The notes under the pieces: model-generated
Databases searched by the model: none
Told to the model about the DNA's origin: nothing
The model's input: the letters and a program-made list of their open reading frames with translations, nothing else
DNA from: an uncultured Sulfolobales archaeon
Lineage (GTDB): Archaea; Thermoproteota; Thermoprotei_A; Sulfolobales; Desulfurococcaceae
NCBI GenBank assembly: GCA_938045475.1
Contig: CALIML010000008.1
Coordinates: 1-64,000 of the forward strand
Direction: 5' to 3'
DNA: 64,000 bases
Program-made: the position numbers and the translations under genes
Shown here: piece by piece, positions 27,876-36,096 of the stretch
Numbering within the stretch: position 1 is the stretch's first letter
Layout: each line of letters opens with the position of its first letter

Positions 27876-27989
27876 GGATTTTTTGTAGCTACTCAACGTC
27901 GATAGAAGGGTTCTTCTGAAAAAGTCTCCAGCTCCTCGCCTCGAACATGTGTTCACTTGCTTTAACTCTATTCACGTCGTTAAGTAATT

Positions 27990-28745
27990 TGTTTTTAGGG
28001 GTAGCAATCCTTTTCTTCCTGAAGAGACGTGTGCTGAAGCATCTTGCTGCATAATCTGGGAGCACAGTTAGTACTTTGCCTCCACAGCCTATGCTGTATT
28101 CTTTGCTACTTTTATTGCAGCGGCTACGTCTGCTCCACTTGATATGCCTACAGATAAGCCCTCTTCTATCGCTATTCTTTTAGCCATGTTTATTACTTCA
28201 TCACTTGTGACATTGCAAATCCATCTATGAGCTCCCTGTACTCAGAAAATTATTTCAGATCGAAGCCGTCTCCTACTCCCTCGGGCCTGGGATGCCTGTC
28301 TTAAACCACTCAGCCGGCTCAGCTCCAACAACTATAGCTCCTGGATCTGCTTCCTTAAGCCTCTTCGCCATCCCCATTAATGTACCTCCAGTTCCTACTT
28401 CAGCAACCCAGGCATCTACTATGCTTAATTGTTCAAGTATTTCCCCTCCAGTTGTAGCGTAGTGAGCTCAAACGTTTGCTTCATCACTCCATTAATCGAA
28501 TAAATGATGCTTGTCCGGGTTTTCCTCAACGATCTTCTTTGCATACTCTAGGGCTCTAAGCGCGTCAGTTCCTCCCCCTGGAACAGTAATGGAGTCTGCG
28601 CCAAACAACTTCATTAATAGAAGCCTCTCTCACTCATTTCCTCAGGTATGATTATTAAAACTCTATAACTTAAGTAACCCCCTATAGCTGAAAGAATCAT
28701 ACTGCGTTTTCACTTAGAGCTACCACATGAACTTTGAGAAAATTG
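27990..28745 (-). pseudogene. Broken cysteine synthase (O-phosphoserine/O-acetylserine sulfhydrylase family)
   Basis: The 920-bp gap contains a decayed PLP enzyme on the minus strand. Reading downward from about 28720, the pieces are [83 protein letters not shown] and GGKVLTVLPDYAARCF. The order and spacing match CysK/CysM from the substrate-binding part to the C-terminus. At least four frameshifts and three in-frame stops interrupt it. The N-terminal third with the cofactor lysine is not found. The remaining bases up to 28797 hold the promoter region of the next gene. Confidence 0.85.
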
Positions 28746-28797
28746 CTAGCGTTTATTTAGCTGTTAAAACTAAAGTACTGTTAAATAGTTAATCAAA

Positions 28798-29802
28798 GTG
28801 ATTACGTTGAGTGAATTAGTGGAACTAGGATTTAGCCCCGGCCTCACTAGCACTGAGTACTCCCTTAAGCTGCTAAGTGAAGTAAGTGAGTCGTTCAGTA
28901 AGACAAGCGATTTAAGGGATTTAGCTAAGGCTTATTCATCAATAGCTAGTAGAGTTAGGGCTGAGAGACCTACCTCGGCTCAAGCAATCAATTTATTGAG
29001 AGATCTTGGCATAGAGATCGTTAAATCTATAGGGGAAAGACATGGCTTAAGCTACGTGAAGAACAACGTCCTTGGATTCATAGAGAAGTGGAGAAATAGA
29101 ATACAGAGGGAGCTAAGTGAAGTGAGTAAAATAGCTTCTAGAAGAATAAGCAGTGGAGAAAGCGTATTAACTCACAGCAGGAGCATGTGCGTAGTTAAGG
29201 CAGCTGAATACCTAGCGAGTGAAGGCAAAAGGCCCGTATTCTATGTTACAGAGTCTAGGCCAGGCATGGAGGGCCTCGTCTTATCTGAAGAGCTTTGGAG
29301 GATGGGTCATAGAGTCAAGCTCATAGTTGATTCAGCAGCGAGATTCTTCATGAAGGACGTAGACCTCGTACTACTTGGCGCTGAAGCAGTAGCTGCTAAT
29401 GGAGCTGTAGTAAGCAAAGTTGGATCAAGCCTAGTGACTCTAGCAGCTAATGAAGCTAGAGTGAGGGTATTCATACTAGCTCCAACTTCAAAGCTAAGCA
29501 TAGAGACTCTCTTTGGGGAACTAGTTCAGTTACCGGAAGGAGATTGGAGGAGGCTTATGTCCCCCGAAGTACTCAACACACTACCTGAAAACTACAGTGC
29601 TCGAGCACCGCTATACGACGTGATTCCACCCGATTACATAGATGGAGTAGTGAGTGAGAAAGGCCTCTTCGCTCCACAAGCAATATCGTACTTAATTAAA
29701 GAAGTCCACGGAGGCTGGCCTCTCAAAACAATTAGCTTAGAGAGCTTGGAGAAAGAGTTAGGCAAGCTAGCTGGAGGAGGCTTCTATGGAGATACCGATT
29801 AG
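28798..29802 (+). CDS. eIF2B alpha/beta/delta-family protein, probably non-catalytic paralogue
   Basis: This 334-residue protein shares the full eIF2B/R15P-isomerase fold with its downstream neighbour: ERPTSAQAINLLR (56-68), LTHSRSMCVV (124-133), TESRPGMEG (151-159), VDSAARFF (177-184), GAEAVAANGAVVSKVGSS (194-211). The two residues needed for ribose-1,5-bisphosphate isomerisation are replaced. The catalytic Cys position is S127 and the catalytic Asp position is E196. It may regulate or partner the next gene's product, or act on another sugar phosphate, or serve as archaeal aIF2B. The GTG start is the first in frame. It overlaps the next gene by 17 bases. Confidence 0.82.
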   Translation: MITLSELVELGFSPGLTSTEYSLKLLSEVSESFSKTSDLRDLAKAYSSIASRVRAERPTSAQAINLLRDLGIEIVKSIGERHGLSYVKNNVLGFIEKWRNRIQRELSEVSKIASRRISSGESVLTHSRSMCVVKAAEYLASEGKRPVFYVTESRPGMEGLVLSEELWRMGHRVKLIVDSAARFFMKDVDLVLLGAEAVAANGAVVSKVGSSLVTLAANEARVRVFILAPTSKLSIETLFGELVQLPEGDWRRLMSPEVLNTLPENYSARAPLYDVIPPDYIDGVVSEKGLFAPQAISYLIKEVHGGWPLKTISLESLEKELGKLAGGGFYGDTD

Positions 29803-30766
29803 AGTAATGCAAGTAGCTGATGATATAAAGGCTATGAGGATACGTGGAGCAGGTAAAATAGCTAGAGCTGCTGCTGAAGCACTTAAAGTAGCTGCACTAG
29901 AGTACAGGGGTCCCCCTGATGAAAGCTCCTTCATGAAGTACATGGCTTACGTAGCTAACTTAATTACGTCAACTAGGCCTACTGCAGTCAGCTTACACAA
30001 CGCAGTCCTATACGTAGTGTCTAAAGTAAGAGCTGTCAGTGGAGGAGTTGATGAAATGAAGAGCACTGCAATCAATGCCGCCGAGAAGTTCATTCAGGAG
30101 AGCATTGAAGCCGTCGGTAGGATAAGTGAATTCGGAGCTAAGAGAATTAAGAATGGAGCAGTTGTACTCACCCACTGCCACAGTACTGCCGCTGTCTCCA
30201 CGATAATCAATGCCTATAGAATGGGGAGGATTGATGAAGTCTACTCTACGGAGACGAGGCCCTTCTTCCAGGGCAGGATAACTGCTAGGCAGCTCCTCGA
30301 AAACGGTGTTCCAGTAATTCAAATACCCGATAGTGCCGTGAGGTACGTAATGAATGAAGTAGATCATGTGGTTGTCGGTGCAGATACTGTGGCAAGCAAT
30401 GGGGCAGTCATAAATAAAATAGGGACAAGTCAAGTAGCTCTAGCTGCACATGAAGCTAGAGTGAGAGTATTCGTTACTGCTGAGACATATAAGTTCTCGC
30501 CAATGACGGCGATAGGCGAGCTCGTTCCAATAGAAATGAGGGGGGCTGAGGAAGTCGTGCCATTAGATTGGATTAAGAGCCATCCAGGCATAGAGGTCTT
30601 GAATCCATCGTTTGACGTAACTCCGCCGGAGTACATAGATGCTATAGTTACTGAAGTTGGAGTAATCCCACCTCAAGCAGCTATAAACGTTCTAGTAGAA
30701 AGACTTGGGTGGGCTCTGGAGGAATTCATTCAGAGTGAGCATGGGCCTGTGTTTGATGAGGTGTAG
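29786..30766 (+). CDS. Ribose-1,5-bisphosphate isomerase
   Basis: This 326-residue enzyme turns ribose 1,5-bisphosphate into ribulose 1,5-bisphosphate, the RuBisCO substrate, in the archaeal nucleoside-degradation (pentose-bisphosphate) route. It has MRIRGAGKIARAAAEAL (17-33), STRPTAVSLHNAV (62-74), the catalytic C131 in LTHCHSTAAV, ETRPFFQGR, DSAVRYVM and the catalytic D200 in VVGADTVASNGAVINKIGTS. Both catalytic positions match the Thermococcus enzyme (C133, D202). The ATG overlaps the upstream paralogue. A form III RuBisCO gene lies 19 kb away. AMP phosphorylase, the preceding step, is not in the window. Confidence 0.88.
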   Translation: MEIPIRVMQVADDIKAMRIRGAGKIARAAAEALKVAALEYRGPPDESSFMKYMAYVANLITSTRPTAVSLHNAVLYVVSKVRAVSGGVDEMKSTAINAAEKFIQESIEAVGRISEFGAKRIKNGAVVLTHCHSTAAVSTIINAYRMGRIDEVYSTETRPFFQGRITARQLLENGVPVIQIPDSAVRYVMNEVDHVVVGADTVASNGAVINKIGTSQVALAAHEARVRVFVTAETYKFSPMTAIGELVPIEMRGAEEVVPLDWIKSHPGIEVLNPSFDVTPPEYIDAIVTEVGVIPPQAAINVLVERLGWALEEFIQSEHGPVFDEV

Positions 30767-30771
30767 CTTCA

Positions 30772-31125
30772 TTGAGTGAAGAAAGCATTAAGGAAGAGAT
30801 CGTTAGATTAATAGATGAAAACCCCAATCAATGGATAAAAGCAGCTTTCTACAGCGATGAAAAGGTTAAGCAAATAATGGCAAGCCTCTACGAGAGGTGG
30901 GAGAAGAGCGACTCAAGAATGCTTCCAATAGATTACGCAACTTTAGATGAGTTAAAGCAGCTTTACACGCTAGCTAGAAGGTACTCAAGACTCGACACAG
31001 GCACAGCCATGAGAATCGCCTTAGGATCAGGACTGCCTACACCTATGCAGAGGGGGAAGAGCATTATTGATAAAATAGTTAAGGCACTTAAGAAGATGCT
31101 GTTCCCTGCTAAGCCCAGTCTATGA
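30772..31125 (+). CDS. Hypothetical helical protein
   Basis: This 117-residue protein has mostly helical, charged sequence and a basic, proline-ended C-terminus. No family motif is recognised. The TTG start is preceded by GAGGTG at 8 bases, and it begins 5 bases after the R15P isomerase stop, so it is probably the third gene of that operon. A DNA-, RNA- or protein-binding role is possible but not shown. Confidence 0.7.
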   Translation: MSEESIKEEIVRLIDENPNQWIKAAFYSDEKVKQIMASLYERWEKSDSRMLPIDYATLDELKQLYTLARRYSRLDTGTAMRIALGSGLPTPMQRGKSIIDKIVKALKKMLFPAKPSL

Positions 31126-31199
31126 ATGATGTCTCTATAAGGCAAACGCTGAGAGGAATTTATAACCCTGTTTTAGATAAAGTTTACCGGGGACTAGAA

Positions 31200-31580
31200 A
31201 TGAGCACAGCTGAAGTAAAGAGGAAAGTAATAGAAGTATTGGAGGGAGTTACCGACCCTGAGATAGGGATTGATCTATATAACCTTGGAATGATATATGA
31301 TGTAGAAGTAATTGACGAAAACAGTGTTAAAATAAAGATGGGCTTAACTACGGCTTTATGCCCGCTAGGCAATATTATTCCTATAATAGTAGTTGATGAA
31401 CTGAAGAGGAAGCTGGGGGTGGATGCAAGCGTAGAAATAGTCTATGATCCTCCGTGGACTCCCCTTAGAATGACTGAGAAGGGTAGGAAGCTATTCATAG
31501 AGAAGTATGGATACGACATAGTTGGAGATTACATTAAGCGCCAGAGGAGAATTAGTGAAGAGGGCAGCGATGAGGATTAG
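31200..31580 (+). CDS. MIP18/DUF59-family iron-sulfur assembly protein
   Basis: This protein of about 126 residues has the MIP18 (PaaD/SufT) fold. VLEGVTDPEIGIDLYNLGMIYDV is the family hallmark, followed by a conserved Cys in TTALCPLGN and DPPWTP. Such proteins help insert Fe-S clusters into client proteins. The frame is open upstream to 31122, but a TATA box (TTTATAA, 31159-31165) lies inside that part, so I take the ATG at 31200. It has its own promoter behind the R15P isomerase operon. Confidence 0.9.
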   Translation: MSTAEVKRKVIEVLEGVTDPEIGIDLYNLGMIYDVEVIDENSVKIKMGLTTALCPLGNIIPIIVVDELKRKLGVDASVEIVYDPPWTPLRMTEKGRKLFIEKYGYDIVGDYIKRQRRISEEGSDED

Positions 31581-31606
31581 CAGCGCGTCTAGCCTTCCAT
31601 AAGTCT

Positions 31607-32140
31607 CTATAGAGCGCCTTCGCATACTCCACTACGTATGATACGGATTGTAAAGCTCAGTTCACCGCCTTCTAAAGCGCTCCAGTAAAGGATCAGCGTT
31701 AACCTGTACTCCCCTCCCTTAATCATCAATGGCGCGTCATAGCCGTAAATCACTTTCTCTACTCTAAAGCATTCTGTCCCTATACTCACTGCACACGGCA
31801 TCTCAATCTGTATTGCTGAGTCTTCTCCACTCTCAGGCTCAAGGATTAATACTCCGCTCATTACTAGGTTTAGTTCTCCAAAAGTTCTTACATTGATTAC
31901 TTCAGCTTTAATGCATTCATCGCCAGGCACGCTTAATAAGCCTAAATTAATGGTGGTCTTCATGCAGCAAGCCTTATCTATGGCTAGAGAAATGTCTTCT
32001 TCGAATATTACGTTAGGTTTAGCTAAAGACCCTCTGTAATCCATGTAGATCACTATGCAAGCAGAAATAACGATTATTAACGGTATTAAGCTTAGCGCTA
32101 AACAGTTTCTTGCAACCGCAGTATTCACGGGAGATGGCAC
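31607..32140 (-). CDS. Hypothetical membrane-anchored extracellular protein
   Basis: The protein has one hydrophobic segment (KVxx-free stretch CLALSLIPLIIVISACIVIY) near its N-terminus and a beta-rich domain with several cysteines (CC, C, C, C) that may form disulfides outside the cell. No family is recognised. The frame is open to 32164, but TTATAAA (about 32166-32172) lies directly at that end. The GTG at 32140 is about 28 bp below the box and would be leaderless, so I prefer it (177 residues). Confidence 0.6.
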   Translation of the reverse strand: MPSPVNTAVARNCLALSLIPLIIVISACIVIYMDYRGSLAKPNVIFEEDISLAIDKACCMKTTINLGLLSVPGDECIKAEVINVRTFGELNLVMSGVLILEPESGEDSAIQIEMPCAVSIGTECFRVEKVIYGYDAPLMIKGGEYRLTLILYWSALEGGELSFTIRIIRSGVCEGAL

Positions 32141-32164
32141 CCATGCTTTATTCCTTAAGTACAT

Positions 32165-32538
32165 TTATAAGGCTAATTTCCTATACCCTTGAGCAAGGTC
32201 TTTGAGCGCAAATAATGGAGTTCATCCAAGCGGAGAGTCCTCTCCTCTATTCCTCAGAATCACTCATATGTACGAGGAATTCATGTGTAGTGCTAGGAAA
32301 TATTGTTTTAAGTAACTATTCATTCCCCCTCCCAGCGATATCCATGATATGCGCCTGGCTTTACTGAAATCAATGCCTTTATTTAAAGTCTGTAGCCGAT
32401 GTCCATTGGGCCACCTATAAATAGCGTTGGCTCAAGTGCCTTGAATATGTCCCCCGCCTCTGACACCTGCATTCATAGTATTCCCTGCTTGGGTTGCTTA
32501 TGCAGGCTCTTTAAGCGGGGGCGTGTAGATGATATGTA
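32165..32538. other. Intergenic stretch with a possible gene remnant
   Basis: This 374-bp gap lies between two minus-strand genes. On the minus strand a short frame (about 32470-32385) reads VSEAGDIFKALEPTLFIGG, stops, and continues as IKALISVKPGAYHGYRW. It looks protein-like, but I cannot name a family. TTATTTAAAG at about 32379 could be a promoter. No hairpin of note, no tRNA. Confidence 0.3.
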
Positions 32539-33222
32539 TTAGGGGTAAATTAATTCTTCACCTGGCCTGAGTATTATTGTCTTTACACTAGTTTTTGACT
32601 CAACGAGTTCCTTGAATTTAACTGGGTCTGCTGCTATTGCTGGGAAAGTATTGTAGTGCATTGGGATGACTATCTCAGGCTTAATTAACTCTACCGCTAG
32701 AGATGCTTCCTCAACCCCCATAGTGAAGTGCCCTCCTATAGGCAGCAGCGCTATGTTTGGCTTATAGAGCCTCCCAATGAACTCCATTTCACTAAATAGC
32801 CCTGTGTCACCTGCATGGTAAACTCTTACATCTCTACCTCCAACAACTACTCCAGTAGGTGAACCAGTTCGAGAACTGTGCGTAGCTGGAGTGAGCACTG
32901 CGAATAAGTCTTTTAAGCTTATTCTACCACCGATGTTTGCACCAACTGCTTTAAGCCCTCTAGCCTCTAGTTCAACAGCTAAATCATATATCGCTACTAT
33001 AGTGGCTCCAGTCTCTCTAGCTATTGCTTCAGCATCACCAACGTGATCTCCATGATCATGCGTGATGAATATATAGTCGGCTCTTCCAGCATAATCCGCA
33101 GGGAGTACTGGTGAAAGAGGGTTTGAAATCCATGGATCTATGAAAACCCTCTTCTCAAGCCCGTCAAGTCCAGTAAGCCTTAATTCAAACGCCGAATGCC
33201 CAAAGTACCTTAATAAAGCCAC
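32539..33222 (-). CDS. Metallo-beta-lactamase-fold hydrolase (UPF0173)
   Basis: This 227-residue metal-dependent hydrolase has the UPF0173 pattern. The N-terminus is LRYFGHSAFEL. The zinc-binding motif is THDHGDHVGD (about 53-62), followed by HSSRTGSPTG (about 114-123), YHAGDTGLFSE (about 135-145) and a late histidine in IPMHYNTFP. Two zinc ions are expected. The substrate is unknown for the family. It is a single gene on the minus strand, with no operon partners. Confidence 0.93.
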   Translation of the reverse strand: MALLRYFGHSAFELRLTGLDGLEKRVFIDPWISNPLSPVLPADYAGRADYIFITHDHGDHVGDAEAIARETGATIVAIYDLAVELEARGLKAVGANIGGRISLKDLFAVLTPATHSSRTGSPTGVVVGGRDVRVYHAGDTGLFSEMEFIGRLYKPNIALLPIGGHFTMGVEEASLAVELIKPEIVIPMHYNTFPAIAADPVKFKELVESKTSVKTIILRPGEELIYP

Positions 33223-33417
33223 TCTTCTCTCACCACCATGATATCACTTAGCTCAGGCTTAAAGTTTTACTTCGCCAATAGCTAGGGGTGAGGACAGGTA
33301 GCTCAAGCATTGAAAGACTTGAATCCATCACCTAGCGTAGAGTTTGCTGTTGGAGAGAGAGGGCTTGAGCAGACAATATATAGCTCCTAAACTACGTATC
33401 AATCGAGGGACTCCTCA

Positions 33418-34305
33418 ATGATTAGTGAAGAAGTAGTTGAGAAGTACTTAAAGGCGGGCAGTATAGCCAGTAGAGTTAGGAGAGAAGCTGAATCACTAGT
33501 AAAGCCTGGAGTAAGCTTAGTTGAGCTCACTGAAGCCATTGAAAGTAGAATTATGGAGCTCGGCGGTCAACCAGCTTTCCCAGTCAACATTTCAATAAAT
33601 GATGTAGCCGCTCACTATACTCCAATGCCTGGAGATCAATCGATGATCCCTGATTCCTCAGTAGTTAAAATCGACATAGGGGTCCACGTAGATGGATATA
33701 TAGCTGATACAGCTACTACAGTAACACTCAACCCCGCTTATGAACCACTGCTTGAATCAGCTGAAAAAGCCCTTGAGTCAGCTCTAAAAGTGATTGGCAA
33801 TGGAGTGCCCGTAAACTATGTTGGAAAAGCTATAGAGGACTCAATAAGAATGAGGGGGTTTAAACCAATAAGGAACTTAACTGGCCACAGCATAGATAGG
33901 TTCATAATACATAGCGGCGTAAGCATACCTAACTACAATGACTACAGAGCCAAGCACAAGTTAGTTGACGGAGTTTACGCTATAGAGCCCTTTGCAACTA
34001 ATGGAGAGGGATTAGTTAAAGACTCTCCAACCATAGCGATATACTCCCTTAGGGGAGCTCCTAGACCGCGAGATGAATTATTGAAAAAACTGTGGGAGAC
34101 CTATAAGACTCTACCGTTCTGCCTAAGGTGGCTTTCAAAAACGCTTGAAAGCATTGATTCAGCTCAGAGAGCTTTAAAGGAGCTGACAACCCACGGGAGG
34201 ATTCACACATACCCAGTTTTAGTTGAAGCATCTGGAGGCCTTGTATCACAGTATGAACACACCGTTTTAATAAATGGTAGAGAAGTCATCACTACAACCA
34301 TTTAA
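33418..34305 (+). CDS. map: Methionine aminopeptidase, type 2
   Basis: This 295-residue enzyme removes the initiator methionine. Metal ligands are visible: KIDIGVHVDGYIADTATTV (Asp pair), NLTGHSIDRF (His), YAIEPFAT (Glu) and the last Glu near the C-terminus (YEHTVL). The substrate His lies in VAAHYTP. An about 60-residue insert between the ligands is typical of type 2. A TATA-like ATATATAG at about 33377 fits the ATG at 33418. Confidence 0.96.
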   Translation: MISEEVVEKYLKAGSIASRVRREAESLVKPGVSLVELTEAIESRIMELGGQPAFPVNISINDVAAHYTPMPGDQSMIPDSSVVKIDIGVHVDGYIADTATTVTLNPAYEPLLESAEKALESALKVIGNGVPVNYVGKAIEDSIRMRGFKPIRNLTGHSIDRFIIHSGVSIPNYNDYRAKHKLVDGVYAIEPFATNGEGLVKDSPTIAIYSLRGAPRPRDELLKKLWETYKTLPFCLRWLSKTLESIDSAQRALKELTTHGRIHTYPVLVEASGGLVSQYEHTVLINGREVITTTI

Positions 34306-34379
34306 CTAGCTCAAGTTAGTATTTAAACAACTATCAGTATTCAAAAACTTGTTACAAGCTATAAACGCAGGGTCAACCC

Positions 34380-35477
34380 ATGGCTAACTCGAGTTGGCTC
34401 GACTACATCTGGCAGCTAGTATTCATAACTTTCTTCATAATGATAATTACTGGGACTAATCAGAGGATTCAAATGAAGATATGGATCTACGACATTAGGA
34501 GTAAGCTAAATGTAATAAGGAGCTATGCTGAGAGCAGCAGGGCTAGGATCATAGATGCATTAAGGAAGCTTGGAGCACAAGATCCTGAGTACTCTATCGC
34601 TAAGTACATAGACTTCTTCGCAATCAGCCCAGTTGAAATAGAGCCCATAGACATCATTAAGAGACTTGACCACATACTTAGAACTGAAGAGAGAGCAATA
34701 AAGAGCTTCTTTGAGAAGCTGCTTCCAAATGCAGGTAAGTATGAGAGGAGCTTGCTTGAGTCATCGCTTGAAGTAGCCATAGTGTTAAACTACTTATATA
34801 AAGTCATTAGACACTATATCCTCCTAGGGGAGAAGCAGAACAACTGGGTTCTAATAATGCAGCTCCAGCTACAGATGCCTGAAGTAATGAAGGTGGCTGC
34901 TACATACTATAAGGCTTTAGATGCATTTATGAGCGCTAAACCAGTTGGAGACAGCATTGGAGCTATAGTAGCCTATAGATTAATTGAGGAATCAGATGTT
35001 TTATCAAGGAAGACAGTTGAAGATACAGCGATAGTTGAAGCTAGGTTAGATAGTAGGAGGGTATTCATTGTAAAAGCCGAAGGACCTGGGTCAAACGTTG
35101 GAAAGCCGGGTAAGGTGTTGTCGGATTTAGTTGAAGAACTTAGTGGAAACGTAGACTTAGTGATAACAGTTGATGCAGCGCTAAAACTAGAAGGGGAAGA
35201 GGATGGAGAGATATCTGAAGGAGTTGGAGCAGCAATAGGTGATCCAGGCCCTGAGAAAATAGCTATAGAGAGAGCTGCAGCTAAGTATAACATACCCCTT
35301 AGGGCGCTCGTAGTAAAGATGGACTTAGCATCGGCATTAAAGCCTCTTAAAAAGGAGCTTTATGAAGCAGCTGAAAGAGCTGCTGACTACGTGAAGAGGC
35401 TTATAGTTGAAAACACTCCTGAAAACGCTACAGTAATAGTTGCCGGCATAGGCAATACAGTTGGTGTAACGCAATGA
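34380..35477 (+). CDS. DUF1512 family membrane-anchored protein
   Basis: This 365-residue protein has one N-terminal membrane segment (about 8-24), then FGTNQRIQ-like GTNQRIQMKIW, a helical middle, and an alpha/beta domain near the C-terminus with DLVITVDAALKLEGE and the ending VAGIGNTVGVTQ. This matches the archaeal DUF1512 family, whose role is unknown. It overlaps the next gene by 4 bases, and the two probably act together. The soluble part should face the cytoplasm. Confidence 0.82.
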   Translation: MANSSWLDYIWQLVFITFFIMIITGTNQRIQMKIWIYDIRSKLNVIRSYAESSRARIIDALRKLGAQDPEYSIAKYIDFFAISPVEIEPIDIIKRLDHILRTEERAIKSFFEKLLPNAGKYERSLLESSLEVAIVLNYLYKVIRHYILLGEKQNNWVLIMQLQLQMPEVMKVAATYYKALDAFMSAKPVGDSIGAIVAYRLIEESDVLSRKTVEDTAIVEARLDSRRVFIVKAEGPGSNVGKPGKVLSDLVEELSGNVDLVITVDAALKLEGEEDGEISEGVGAAIGDPGPEKIAIERAAAKYNIPLRALVVKMDLASALKPLKKELYEAAERAADYVKRLIVENTPENATVIVAGIGNTVGVTQ

Positions 35478-35740
35478 ACTTCGATCAAAACACGTTAGTA
35501 ATGATAGCTATAGTCGTAGTAATTGTAGCTACAGTAGTTAAGACTCTTTTAGATGTGTATAGAAGGCCTAAAGAGCCCGTGACTGTCGTAAAGACATTGC
35601 TGAAATGCACTAAGTGCGACTATATTCAGGAAGTAGACTACCAGCAGGGGGACTTCATAGGCTTACTGAAGGGGAAATGCCCCAAGTGTTCTTCAACCCT
35701 GAAAGTCAGAGGGATATATGCGATTGAACTAAAGAAATGA
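35474..35740 (+). CDS. Small membrane protein with a zinc ribbon
   Basis: This 88-residue protein has an N-terminal membrane helix (about 9-26) followed by a zinc-ribbon-like pair CTKC and CPKC (about 46-49 and 70-73). It overlaps the DUF1512 gene (ATGA type), so it probably forms a complex with that product at the membrane. The sequence suggests no enzymatic activity. Confidence 0.78.
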   Translation: MNFDQNTLVMIAIVVVIVATVVKTLLDVYRRPKEPVTVVKTLLKCTKCDYIQEVDYQQGDFIGLLKGKCPKCSSTLKVRGIYAIELKK

Positions 35741-35762
35741 GGAATTGAGGGGAAAGCGAAAA

Positions 35763-35772
35763 ATATTTATAA
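35763..35772 (+). promoter_or_regulatory. 5S rRNA promoter TATA box
   Basis: ATATTTATAA is centred about 30 bp upstream of the first base of the 5S RNA, the usual archaeal distance. GCGAAAA just before it could serve as BRE. Confidence 0.7.
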
Positions 35773-35797
35773 ATGCCGCTTTCCTTAAGTAGTTCCC

Positions 35798-35926
35798 GGC
35801 CCGACCCGGCCATAGCGGCTGGGCAACACCCGGTCCCATATCGAACCCGGAAGTTAAGCCAGCTGCGTTGGGGCTAGCTGTGAGATCCGCGAGGTCTCGC
35901 AGCTGCCTCAAGCCGGGATCGGGCCT
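35798..35926 (+). rRNA. rrf: 5S ribosomal RNA
   Basis: The sequence folds as a 5S RNA. The terminal helix is made by GGCCCGA (35798) and TCGGGCC (ends 35925). The conserved CCCGGTCCCATATCGAACC and GAAGTTAAGCC form loops B and C. The arms are GC-rich, as in thermophiles. The length of about 128 is normal. No 16S or 23S gene is near, so 5S is transcribed alone, as in many Thermoproteota. A T-run (CTTTTT, about 35949) may end the transcript. Confidence 0.95.
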
Positions 35927-36037
35927 TTATGGCTTGGTCTTCGCGGCGAACTTTTTAAACAACGTATCTTCATCATTGCGGACGCCGGAACTGTTGACGG
36001 AAATACACACTCGTGGAGATGGCGTGTTTTTGAAAAA

Positions 36038-36048
36038 ATATTTATATT
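36038..36048 (+). promoter_or_regulatory. PEP synthase promoter TATA box
   Basis: AATATTTATAT lies about 30 bp before an expected transcription start near 36070. Both candidate start codons (36079 and 36097) lie downstream of it. Confidence 0.55.
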
Positions 36049-36096
36049 GCTTAAGGTGATTTCTAGCTTCCAGTAAATATGCTGTGGGCGTATACA

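Noticed and set aside
28798-29802. A second active ribose-1,5-bisphosphate isomerase
   Set aside because: Catalytic Cys and Asp are replaced by Ser and Glu.
35868-36059. Small coding frame overlapping the 5S rRNA
   Set aside because: Half of it is 5S sequence; the rest holds the PEP synthase promoter.
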